Part shown: piece by piece, positions 1 to 6,315 of the stretch | Numbering within the stretch: position 1 is the first letter of the stretch | Layout of the letters: every line of letters starts with the position of its first letter | NCBI GenBank assembly: GCA_023433825.1 | Contig: JAEYTU010000368.1 | Coordinates: 1-19,413, forward strand | Source: Planctomycetota bacterium | Lineage (GTDB): Bacteria > Planctomycetota > UBA1135 > UBA2386 | Length of the DNA: 19,413 bases | Reading direction: 5' to 3' | Notes under the pieces: model-generated | What the model was told of the DNA's origin: nothing | Database searches by the model: none | Seen by the model: the letters and a program-made list of their open reading frames with translations, nothing else | Program-made: the position numbers and the translations under genes

Positions 1-229
1 GTTGCAGGCCGAAGCCGCCGTGCGCGCGACCGATCGCTTGCGAACGCGCAATGACGCCGGCGAGTTGGAAGCCGTGGTCTGTGTCGTCGCGAAGCGCGAC
101 CGCAAGCTGCACTGGATCGCCCCGTTCGCCATGCGCCCGCCGCTGGTCGGGACTGCGGCCGGTCGGCGTGAGCTCGAGCGCGCGGAGACGCGTGCGGCCG
201 ACGGCGAACGCGTCCCGAATCCGCGCTGA
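1..229 (+). CDS. C-terminal end of an unidentified protein (partial)
   Basis: An open frame enters from the left edge (codons in phase with base 2) and ends at a TGA at 227-229, leaving about 75 residues. The third codon positions are almost all G or C, as in the confident genes of this window, so I take it as genuine coding sequence. The overlapping frame at 51-281 gives only a Ser/Arg-rich product and looks like a shadow. The visible part has a hydrophobic stretch (AVVCVVAKRD) followed by KLHWIAPFAM and a charged Arg/Glu-rich tail. I do not recognise a family and assign no function. The true start lies outside the window. Confidence 0.5.
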   Translation, partial: LQAEAAVRATDRLRTRNDAGELEAVVCVVAKRDRKLHWIAPFAMRPPLVGTAAGRRELERAETRAADGERVPNPR

Positions 230-446
230 CGACGGCGACGCGACTCGGCGACGCGGGGGGTCGGCGTCTGCGGCGGGTTGACGGTCCGCGCGTGGATCGT
301 CACCTTCCGCACCGCATGAGCGGCAGCCGACAGGATCGGGAACGGCCCCACGGCCGAGCGATGGCGTGCGGGGCTCGCACCGCCCTTCGACCGCGCGCCG
401 ACGGCCGCGATCGACGCGAGGACGGAGCGTCGGGGGGCTGCCGCCC

Positions 447-806
447 ATGAGCTGGCGCCCGATCGCGGAAGCCGAGTTGCGGGACCTTCTCGTGCGCGAG
501 CTGGCCGAGTGCGCCGACGCGCAGCGCGAGTTCTTCGCTCGCGTTCGGATCGACCCGGCGAAGTGGGCGCAGTCTCCCTGGGGCGATCTCGGCGGCGGTT
601 TCTGGGCTGTGGCCGTGCACGAGTCTCGCGTGCTGTGGTTCAACGACATCGAGGACGGCTTCAACGTCTCGTCTTTCACGGAGCACGGCCGCATTCCGGA
701 CGACGAGTACTGGTGCAATGACGACCCGTTGCGCTTCGCCCTTCCGCTCCTCGAAGGGTCGACGGGGACGCGGCTGGGTCCACCGCAGCGCGTTGGCGAC
801 GGATAG
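447..806 (+). CDS. Conserved-looking small protein, unknown function (119 aa)
   Basis: I chose the ATG at 447, preceded by a run of six G at 432-437 that may serve as ribosome binding site, because the translation becomes protein-like exactly there (MSWRPIAEAELRDLL). The centre is rich in Trp, Gly and acidic residues: PWGDLGGGFWAVAV at about residues 44-57, LWFNDIEDGFN at 63-73 and DEYWCNDD at 86-93. From memory, small uncharacterised bacterial proteins share this pattern, sometimes near SUKH-like genes, but I cannot name a Pfam family. No signal peptide or membrane segment is visible, so it is probably cytosolic. The next gene is a SUKH-like protein 108 bases downstream on the same strand, which makes an immunity-type role conceivable but unproven. 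Confidence 0.65.
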   Translation: MSWRPIAEAELRDLLVRELAECADAQREFFARVRIDPAKWAQSPWGDLGGGFWAVAVHESRVLWFNDIEDGFNVSSFTEHGRIPDDEYWCNDDPLRFALPLLEGSTGTRLGPPQRVGDG

Positions 807-903
807 CACGATGGAAGCAACGTCGAGGCGGCGACGAAAACGCAGATCGCAGGACTTCCATGCCGTAGCGGCAATCGCGATGGGCTGGCAAAGACGTTGC
901 TGC

Positions 904-909
904 AGGAGG
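904..909 (+). promoter_or_regulatory. Shine-Dalgarno site deciding a GTG start
   Basis: AGGAGG is a perfect core match 5 bases before GTG 915. It decides the start of the SUKH-like gene in favour of 915 over the upstream in-frame TTG at 897. Confidence 0.75.
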
Positions 910-914
910 TCGGA

Positions 915-1520
915 GTGTCCGCATCGCGATTCATTGCTCATCTGAACGAACAGGATTGTCGGTTCCTGTGCTACCCCGCTGGTCCGGACCGCGCGAGCCG
1001 AATCGAAGTGCCCATCGAACACATCGCGGGAGGTCCCGCAGCGCCTGTGGACTTGGCCACGCTGCGCCGACACTTGGGTGCGCATGCTGCGCAGGTCGAG
1101 GAGCTGTACTCGAAGCACAATGGCGTTCAGCTCTATGTTCAGCCGCCAGCTCACGTGGGCTTGGTTCTATTCCCAATTCAAGAATGGGAGTCGGCAACTC
1201 GGCAGTTCAAGACGGACCTTAGCGAATGCGGTCGCTGCCACGACGAGGCATTCGCATTCGAGCAGAACGGGCTCGCATTTGGGGAGCCTCCGTTCTCGGG
1301 CAATCTCTTCTTCCTGTTCGGCGGCGCTGTCTACTACTCGAATCACGATGGAGGCGACGACACCCCATTGGCGTGGTCGTTCAATGGTTTCCTGGATCGC
1401 ATCGTCGACGATCCTGCAACGTTTCTGTATGAGGTGGGCTGCTATGCTCGCTACTCCGATGAACGCACAGACATTCAGTGGATTCCGGAGCGATATCTGT
1501 CTCGAACGCGAACGTCCTGA
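915..1520 (+). CDS. SUKH / SMI1-KNR4-like protein (201 aa)
   Basis: The GTG start at 915 is chosen because AGGAGG at 904-909 lies 5 bases upstream. A TTG at 897 would include the Shine-Dalgarno inside the gene. The protein contains VEELYSKHNGVQLYV (about residues 61-75), then LVLFPIQEWE (83-92), then GNLFFLFGGAVYYSNHDGG (129-147) and a C-terminal helix region. This order (helix ending in a Y..HNG element, an I/W strand, then a G-N-x-F...D/H-G element) is how SMI1/KNR4 (SUKH) domains look. SUKH proteins are often immunity proteins against polymorphic or contact-dependent toxins, or orphan family members. There is no signal peptide and no toxin gene is visible next to it. Its DNA is noticeably less GC-rich than the operons to the right, consistent with acquisition by transfer. 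The family call is by eye and the function is inferred. Confidence 0.55.
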   Translation: MSASRFIAHLNEQDCRFLCYPAGPDRASRIEVPIEHIAGGPAAPVDLATLRRHLGAHAAQVEELYSKHNGVQLYVQPPAHVGLVLFPIQEWESATRQFKTDLSECGRCHDEAFAFEQNGLAFGEPPFSGNLFFLFGGAVYYSNHDGGDDTPLAWSFNGFLDRIVDDPATFLYEVGCYARYSDERTDIQWIPERYLSRTRTS

Positions 1521-1591
1521 CATTCCGCGGATTCGCGTTTGCACCGGCGAAATGCCGTTGCTCGAGGCCCAACGGCGGAGTGGGACGGGTC

Positions 1592-1852
1592 GTGTCTCGG
1601 TTTCCTGAGTTGCGTCGAATCGAGAGCGCCATCGCGAACGAGCACGTGCCCGATCTGCGTTGGGCGCTTGCCTACTGCGAGTCACGGTTGTCCAGCAGCA
1701 CCATGCGTCAGCATCAGAAGCACTGGCACGCGTTGATCGCGAGAGTGCAGGCGGCCCTGGACGCGAGCCACGAGAGGCCGCCCGACTCGGCGCAGGAGCC
1801 GACGGCGCGTCGGGCCGCGGCTGACCGCGCCAGACATTGGAGACACGTTTGA
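1592..1852 (+). CDS. Small hypothetical protein (86 aa)
   Basis: The frame is open from a GTG at 1478, but the first part overlaps the SUKH-like gene and reads like non-coding sequence. I place the start at GTG 1592, with GGAG at 1577-1580 at a rather long 11-base spacing. The product begins MSRFPELRRIESAIA and continues with LRWALAYCESRLS and QKHWHALIARVQAALD, a pattern of amphipathic helices typical of a small helical cytosolic protein. The C-terminus is Arg/Ala-rich and may be disordered. I do not know the family. Its stop overlaps the start of the next gene by 4 bases (TTGA), which argues for translational coupling of the pair. Confidence 0.55.
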   Translation: MSRFPELRRIESAIANEHVPDLRWALAYCESRLSSSTMRQHQKHWHALIARVQAALDASHERPPDSAQEPTARRAAADRARHWRHV

Positions 1853-2121
1853 TCGTCGAGCACGAGGTCATCGAGCAGACCGAGACTCAGCCCGATGGCC
1901 GGCCGCTGCCTTGGGTCTGCGATCTGATCCGGCAGTTGGGCCGAACTGACCCAATGAGCGTGCTCAAGGGAATGGTCATGGGCGAATACTTGTCGCTCGC
2001 CGACACCTCCGGCCGCTCGCTTCCGGTATGGCAGTGCGCCGAGCTGTTTCGCACAGGCGTGGAGTGCGAATCGATCCGAGTTCATGCGACCCTGCTTGGA
2101 TCGCAATGGGTGCACGGATAG
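1849..2121 (+). CDS. Small hypothetical protein, coupled to the preceding gene (90 aa)
   Basis: I chose the TTG at 1849, which overlaps the TGA of the upstream gene (TTGA) and has GGAG at 1839-1842 six bases before it. A TTG at 1837 is the alternative and adds four residues. The sequence is well formed: IEQTETQPDGRPLPWVCDL, then a helix with LRQL-like spacing, MGEYLSLADTSGRSLPVW and a short C-terminal strand/helix. No signal peptide, membrane segment or metal motif is visible, and I do not recognise the family. The 4-base overlap with the preceding gene suggests the two products are made together. A strong hairpin lies 10 bases after the stop and may end this transcript. Confidence 0.55.
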   Translation: MIVEHEVIEQTETQPDGRPLPWVCDLIRQLGRTDPMSVLKGMVMGEYLSLADTSGRSLPVWQCAELFRTGVECESIRVHATLLGSQWVHG

Positions 2122-2130
2122 AGCGCATCC

Positions 2131-2153
2131 TCCTATCGCGGCCCGCGATGGGA
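2131..2153 (+). terminator. Strong hairpin after the two-gene unit (possible terminator without U tract)
   Basis: The arms TCCTATCGCGG (2131-2141) and CCGCGATGGGA (2143-2153) pair over 11 positions, with one G-U pair and a single unpaired base between them (a real loop would open the innermost pairs). It starts 10 bases after the stop codon at 2121. There is no run of T after it, so intrinsic termination would be weak. It could instead stabilise the 3' end of the mRNA or be a protein-binding palindrome. Confidence 0.4.
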
Positions 2154-2302
2154 CAGTGCTTGCTGGGGCCTTCCGTTCCTCTCGCGACACCTTCGACAAC
2201 GGAGAATGCAACGAATGCGCCACGCACACTGCTGCTCTACGCAAATGCCGCTCGATGCGGCGCGTTGATCACTGTGTCCCCACCTCGGTCGATTCATTGT
2301 CC

Positions 2303-2617
2303 ATGAGCACGCAAGAGACATGGCCCCGTTGCGACCACTGCGGGGAACGAATCCCGCAGTTCGAGTCGTTGACGCCCCCCGACGAGGCACGAGTGCGTCA
2401 GCTCATTCGAGAAGGGAAGCCACTCCAGGCGGCGAGCGAGCTGCGTCACTTCGTCGGCTGCGATCCACAGCTTGCGCGGATCTGGGTCGAACATCGCGGT
2501 CGTCCATTGCCGATCGTGCCGGGGCCGCCTTGCCCGTCGTGCGGAGCGCCGCTCGCGACGAGCATGGCCCGGCAGTGCGTGACGTGCGGAGCGAGTTGGC
2601 ACCCGACCGCGGACTGA
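2303..2617 (+). CDS. Zinc-ribbon-containing hypothetical protein (104 aa)
   Basis: The ATG at 2303 is the natural start; upstream in-frame sequence back to 2084 is not protein-like, and no clear Shine-Dalgarno is seen. Two cysteine-pair clusters are visible. CDHC at residues 10-13 (RCDHCGERIP) is one pair. CPSC at 77-80 with CVTC at 92-95 forms a complete four-cysteine ribbon (CPSCG...CVTCG). A charged helical stretch (EARVRQLIREGKPLQAASEL, about 28-47) separates them, ending in HFVGC. The protein therefore probably binds at least one zinc ion. Such short double-ribbon proteins are common in high-GC environmental bacteria and most have no known function; nucleic-acid or protein binding are both possible. 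The 181 bases before it hold only the hairpin at 2131-2153. Confidence 0.6.
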   Translation: MSTQETWPRCDHCGERIPQFESLTPPDEARVRQLIREGKPLQAASELRHFVGCDPQLARIWVEHRGRPLPIVPGPPCPSCGAPLATSMARQCVTCGASWHPTAD

Positions 2618-2681
2618 CGACGATGACCGGCAAACCCGACCATCGCGCGGAGCGTCACAACGGCGCGCGCGGCGGACGAAC

Positions 2682-3098
2682 ATGGACGACACATCCCCGT
2701 TCCACATGAGAAACGCACTCGTCGGCCTCGCCTGCGTCCTCTTCGGCGTCTACGCCGCGTACCGATCTGCAATGGACGGCGCGTGGCTGTTCGTGCTCGG
2801 GGGTGCGGCCCTCGCGGCCGCCGGCGTCTCATACATCGTCCGACCGGGACCTCGGAGCACCGGATTCGTCGAGCTGGTCTGGGGAATCATGATCGTCGCT
2901 CACTTGATTCGTTCGCTGACGGGTCTGGGATTGGGCGACGGACGCCCGACGGGCTGGGTTGGCGGGAGCCTGATCGGTGTCCTGCTGATCGTCGCCGGAA
3001 TCAGGCATTTGCTCGTTCACCAACCTCCGACGGAGGAACCACCGACGCAGACCCCGCTGCACGTCGACGCGGCGTCGGAACGAAGCCGCGCCGAGTAA
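2682..3098 (+). CDS. Small four-helix membrane protein, unknown function (138 aa)
   Basis: Start ATG at 2682; an in-frame ATG at 2706 removes only eight residues and is equally possible. Four hydrophobic stretches are visible at about residues 11-27, 33-53, 62-78 and 90-111, separated by short loops. The C-terminal tail of about 27 residues is Pro/Thr/Glu-rich (HQPPTEEPPTQTP) and soluble. There is no N-terminal signal peptide apart from the first helix and no recognisable catalytic motif. The next gene follows after 21 bases on the same strand, so the two may be cotranscribed. An inner-membrane protein is well supported; the function is unknown. Confidence 0.6.
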   Translation: MDDTSPFHMRNALVGLACVLFGVYAAYRSAMDGAWLFVLGGAALAAAGVSYIVRPGPRSTGFVELVWGIMIVAHLIRSLTGLGLGDGRPTGWVGGSLIGVLLIVAGIRHLLVHQPPTEEPPTQTPLHVDAASERSRAE

Positions 3099-3119
3099 CG
3101 CACTGCACTGGAGTTCAGC

Positions 3120-3608
3120 ATGGCCAGCCTCGGAGTTCACTTCGCACTGACGCCGGACGAGGAACGCCGACTGCTCGCGGCTCGCGGTGACGACGCCGTC
3201 CAGGAGATCGTCAAGGAAGAGATCGAGGAGCGCTGGGACGAGGAGTGGCTGTGCGCCACTGACAAGGCCTTCGATGCGATCCACCGCTGCCTGACGAACG
3301 GAACGCTGGTTCCGGACGGCTCGGTGCTGGGCAAGTGCATCCTCGGCGGACGGTCACTGCACGACGGCGACGAGTTCCTCGTCCGCTACCTGACGGCGCA
3401 CGAGGTGAAGGACGTCGCGCGCGCGCTCGGCGACGTCGACGAAAGATGGCTGCGTCCGCGTTTCGCAGCCCTCGCTTCGAGCGACTACGAAGGCCCGCTC
3501 GACGACGACGACTTCGGCTACACGCTCGCGCACCTGACGGACCTTCGCGACTTCTTCGCCGCCGCGGCGGACGCCGGTCGAGCCGTCGTGTTCACCGTCA
3601 CTCAGTGA
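3120..3608 (+). CDS. DUF1877 (YfbM-like) family protein (162 aa)
   Basis: The ATG at 3120 has GGAG at 3110-3113, six bases upstream. The product matches the layout I know for DUF1877/YfbM: an N-terminal MASLGVHFALTPDEERRL (the family often starts MG...Y..L...E), a Glu/Asp-rich helix, DKAFDAIHRCLTNGT (48-62), LGKCILGGRSL (70-80), RYLTAHEVKDVARAL (89-103) and a C-terminal DLRDFFAAAADAGRAVVFTV. The length is close to the usual 150-170 residues. The family is cytosolic and functionally uncharacterised; members often occur near SUKH-type genes, which fits the neighbours here. It is the last plus-strand gene before the convergent minus-strand operon, and only 19 bases separate the two stop codons. 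Confidence 0.75.
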   Translation: MASLGVHFALTPDEERRLLAARGDDAVQEIVKEEIEERWDEEWLCATDKAFDAIHRCLTNGTLVPDGSVLGKCILGGRSLHDGDEFLVRYLTAHEVKDVARALGDVDERWLRPRFAALASSDYEGPLDDDDFGYTLAHLTDLRDFFAAAADAGRAVVFTVTQ

Positions 3609-3627
3609 TCGCGCATCCGCAGGCCGC

Positions 3628-4593
3628 TCACGGATCCAACCGCCGCGACACCCACCACCCGAGCACCGGCGGCACGAACGCGACCAGCAGCATCCCGAAA
3701 GCGACCGCAGGCAGCGGCACGCCGAGCACGTCCTCGGCGACGCGCAGGTAGTCGTTGCGAAGCCCGAACGAGCCCGACTCCTCGTAGGCCTGCCGGTGCA
3801 GCGGACTCGTCGCGAGACCGAAGCACAGCGACACGTTCCGGCCGACGAGGAACCAGCCGAGCATCCCATACAACGCACGCTCGACCGGCCCGTGCGTGAA
3901 CCCACCACTGCGCACGCGCTGGAAACAGATCGTCGCGAACGCCAACTCGCCGAGGCCGCCGCCGAGCAGGATCAGCAGCTCGCTGATGCCGGTGAATGCG
4001 CAGATCGGATACGCGATTGCCCCGGCGACACAGAGACCAAGCCGCAGCTTGTGCTCGCGCTGGGTCCACGCCAACAACCCGAGCGCGCCCCAAGTCGCAT
4101 ACGCGAGCCACGGCACGTACCCACTCGTCGTGACCGCGGCGGCGTGACCGTCGATCCGGATCGCCGGGAACATCGGCGTCGCCATCGCGAAGCCGACGAT
4201 GCAGTGCCCCATCTCGTGCGTCAGCGACGCGACGAACCAGCCCATGTAGCGCAGCATGGGTGTGAACGTCAGCACCGGTGCCAGCAACGCGCCGAGCACG
4301 AGGAAGAACCATGCGGCGGGGACACCCAGGATCGGTGGCTCGGCGGGTTCGTCGGCCTCGATCGTGAACCCGGCGTCGGGGACGACAGGACCCGGCGTCG
4401 TTGGCGACAAAGGCGACACCGGCGACACCGAAGCCATGGACGACACCGGCGCTCCGGGCGCTCCCCCCGCCACCGCATCGCCGGTCACGCGCCGCAGCAC
4501 GTCCCCACACATCCCGCAGACCAGATCCGCCGCGTCATTGCGTCGTCCGCAGGACGGACACGCGACGGCCTCCAGGGTTCCTCGTGCTGTCAC
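3628..4593 (-). CDS. Zinc-ribbon membrane protein with HExxH motif, M50-like putative metallopeptidase (321 aa)
   Basis: The frame runs up to 4962 but that part overlaps the aminopeptidase gene. I use the GTG at 4593, downstream of the aminopeptidase stop at 4653; an ATG at 4677 (349 aa, 25-base overlap) is the alternative. The N-terminus carries a four-cysteine ribbon (CPSC at 12-15 and CGMC at 26-29). A Pro/Ser/Thr/Val-rich linker follows (about 45-75), then several hydrophobic segments (about 92-114, 116-137, 163-177, 186-218, 297-316). HEMGH at 126-130 lies in the second segment, the placement typical of site-2-protease-like M50 enzymes, where both His ligate zinc and Glu is catalytic. 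I do not see the second M50 motif (N..P...DG), so activity or exact family is uncertain. It is the last gene of the minus-strand operon. Confidence 0.6.
   Translation of the reverse strand: MTARGTLEAVACPSCGRRNDAADLVCGMCGDVLRRVTGDAVAGGAPGAPVSSMASVSPVSPLSPTTPGPVVPDAGFTIEADEPAEPPILGVPAAWFFLVLGALLAPVLTFTPMLRYMGWFVASLTHEMGHCIVGFAMATPMFPAIRIDGHAAAVTTSGYVPWLAYATWGALGLLAWTQREHKLRLGLCVAGAIAYPICAFTGISELLILLGGGLGELAFATICFQRVRSGGFTHGPVERALYGMLGWFLVGRNVSLCFGLATSPLHRQAYEESGSFGLRNDYLRVAEDVLGVPLPAVAFGMLLVAFVPPVLGWWVSRRLDP
4403..4429 (+). repeat. Three 9-bp tandem units inside the linker of the membrane protein
   Basis: Units GGCGACAAA, GGCGACACC and GGCGACACC follow each other directly. On the coding (minus) strand they encode VSP/LSP repeats in the low-complexity linker between the zinc ribbon and the first membrane helix. 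This is a likely site of slippage and length variation between strains. Confidence 0.65.
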
Positions 4594-4652
4594 CCGCGCT
4601 CGATCGGCACTCGACGCCCCGCGACTGCAATCGCCGCGTCGCGGATGCGTCG

Positions 4653-6287
4653 TCAGCGCGTGCGGCGCAGCACCCATTGCTGCGGATCGACGCGGAACGT
4701 CTTGCCGTCGAGCGGCACGACCGCCGTCCCGTCGGGCATCTCGATCCGCTTCGTCTCGCCGCCGATCTCGACCGGCACCGGCATCGGGAACGGCAGCCCC
4801 TTCGGCGCCTCCCAACGCAAATGCAGCGCGCCGTCCTTCTCCTCGGCATGCAGCCGCGGCAGCGGGCCCTCGTGCAGATACACGTCGCAGAACCACTGCA
4901 ACGGCATCCCGCCATGCTTCTCGACGATCGCGCGGAACTCGTCCGAATCGGTCGAACGACACGCGCTGCCGTCGGTCGTCTTCTCCAGTGCCGGATCCGG
5001 ATACGCCATTCGCCGCATCGCCAGCGTGAACTTCTCGTCGCCGAGCACCCAGCGAAGCGTGTGCATGACGACGGCGCCCTTGTTGTAGAGATCGTTCCCG
5101 CCGCCGCCGCCGAAGTAGATCTGCTGCGAGTTCTGCGACTCACGCGGTGCGATTGCGCGCCGATTGCTCAACGAACGCCGCCACTCGGCGATCTGCGCGT
5201 GATACGCGTCCTTCCCGCGCAACTCCTCCAGATACAGCGCCTGCGTGTAGGTCCCGATTCCCTCGTGGATCCACATGTCCTTCCAGTCGCGGCACGTGAC
5301 GAGATTGGCCCACCACTCGTGCGCCAGTTCGTGGTGATGCAGCCAGTCATAGCCGTCGGCGTCGAGTTGGAACCGGTTGCCATACGCAATGATCGTCTGG
5401 TGCTCCATGCCGAGGTGCGGCGTCTCGACGATGCCGTACTTGTCGCCGCGGAACGGATACGGCCCATACGTCCGCTCGAACCAGTTCAGGTGCGCGACGA
5501 AATGCGGCAATGCCGCCTTCCCCTTCGCCTCGCTCTCGGGCAGCACCCAGAACAGCACCTTCATCTTCGTGCCGTCGACACTCTCGTAGTCGTGCTCCAA
5601 CTGCACGTATGGCGCGATGTTCAGCGCGACGCCGTAGTTGTTGATCGGCGTCGACACGTGCCAATGGAACGTCCGCGTCTTCTCGCCGGCGTCGATCTTC
5701 ACGAGCTTGCCGTTCGTCGCGCAGAACAGGTCCTCGCGCACGGTGATCACGAGATCCATCGAGTCGCATTCGTCCGACGGATGGTCCTTGCACGGCCACC
5801 ACAGATCCGCGCCCTCGCCTTGGCACGACGTCGCAATCCATGGCGCGCCGCTCTTCGTCTTCGACCATGTGAACCCACCGCGCCACGGTGGCATCGGCGC
5901 GACGCGCGGCTTGCCGCCATAGCGAACGGCGACGACGACCTCCGCGCCGACCTTCGCCGGCTCCGGCAACTGCACGTCGAACCGCCCGCCGTCGCGCACG
6001 ACCTTCGCCTCGACTCCGCCGACCGTCGCGCCGTGCACGGTCAGCGCCGCATCCAGGTCGAGGTCGACGGCCTCGATCGCGGCGAGCACCTTCGCCGTCA
6101 TCGTCAGCGTGCCGTCGATCGTCCGCTCGGCGTCGTCGACGGTCAGCTGCAACCGGTAGTGCGTGACGTCGTAGGCAGCCTGCGTCGGTCGCAGGACTCC
6201 ACCCGACGCATTGAACCCGCCCCGCTGCGCAGCGAGCGGAACGACGAGCAGCAGGAACGGGACGAACAGACGTGCGAGTGCATTCAT
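4653..6287 (-). CDS. Secreted M1 family aminopeptidase (544 aa)
   Basis: Start ATG at 6287, with a purine-rich GGAGAGGAG about 10 bases upstream. Residues 1-21 form a signal peptide (MNALARL, then FVPFLLLVVPLAA, cleavage near AAQ), so the enzyme is exported or periplasmic. The M1 fold is clear: an N-terminal beta domain beginning AAYDVTHYRLQLTVDD, the substrate-binding GMEH element at 293-296 (the GAMEN-type motif), HELAH at 319-323 with the third zinc ligand E342 (HExxH-x18-E, in WIHEG) and the transition-state tyrosine candidate Y401 (DLYNKGA). M1 enzymes remove N-terminal residues from peptides. At 544 residues it ends after a short C-terminal beta domain and lacks the large helical domain of PepN. 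It follows the Lon-related gene by 28 bases, so the operon encodes successive proteolytic functions, although in different compartments. Confidence 0.9.
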   Translation of the reverse strand: MNALARLFVPFLLLVVPLAAQRGGFNASGGVLRPTQAAYDVTHYRLQLTVDDAERTIDGTLTMTAKVLAAIEAVDLDLDAALTVHGATVGGVEAKVVRDGGRFDVQLPEPAKVGAEVVVAVRYGGKPRVAPMPPWRGGFTWSKTKSGAPWIATSCQGEGADLWWPCKDHPSDECDSMDLVITVREDLFCATNGKLVKIDAGEKTRTFHWHVSTPINNYGVALNIAPYVQLEHDYESVDGTKMKVLFWVLPESEAKGKAALPHFVAHLNWFERTYGPYPFRGDKYGIVETPHLGMEHQTIIAYGNRFQLDADGYDWLHHHELAHEWWANLVTCRDWKDMWIHEGIGTYTQALYLEELRGKDAYHAQIAEWRRSLSNRRAIAPRESQNSQQIYFGGGGGNDLYNKGAVVMHTLRWVLGDEKFTLAMRRMAYPDPALEKTTDGSACRSTDSDEFRAIVEKHGGMPLQWFCDVYLHEGPLPRLHAEEKDGALHLRWEAPKGLPFPMPVPVEIGGETKRIEMPDGTAVVPLDGKTFRVDPQQWVLRRTR

Positions 6288-6315
6288 GCGGCGTGGTCTC
6301 CTCTCCGACGCGCGC

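Noticed and set aside
230..446. A possible further small gene between the partial first gene and the 119-aa gene.
   Set aside because: The open frames here give Arg/Ser-rich products without ribosome binding sites; I see no gene in this 217-bp gap.
816..901. A 9-bp inverted repeat (AGCAACGTC and GACGTTGCT) around the gap before the SUKH-like gene, considered as an integron attC site.
   Set aside because: The ends do not fit the attC R box patterns (RYYYAAC / GTTRRRY), the inner L boxes are missing, and no similar site occurs between the other small genes. Several 9-bp repeats at this distance are expected by chance in the window.
3609..3627. A bidirectional terminator between the convergent DUF1877 and membrane-protein genes.
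   Set aside because: Only 19 bases separate the stops and the only symmetry is a 5-bp ATCCG/CGGAT pair without a T run.
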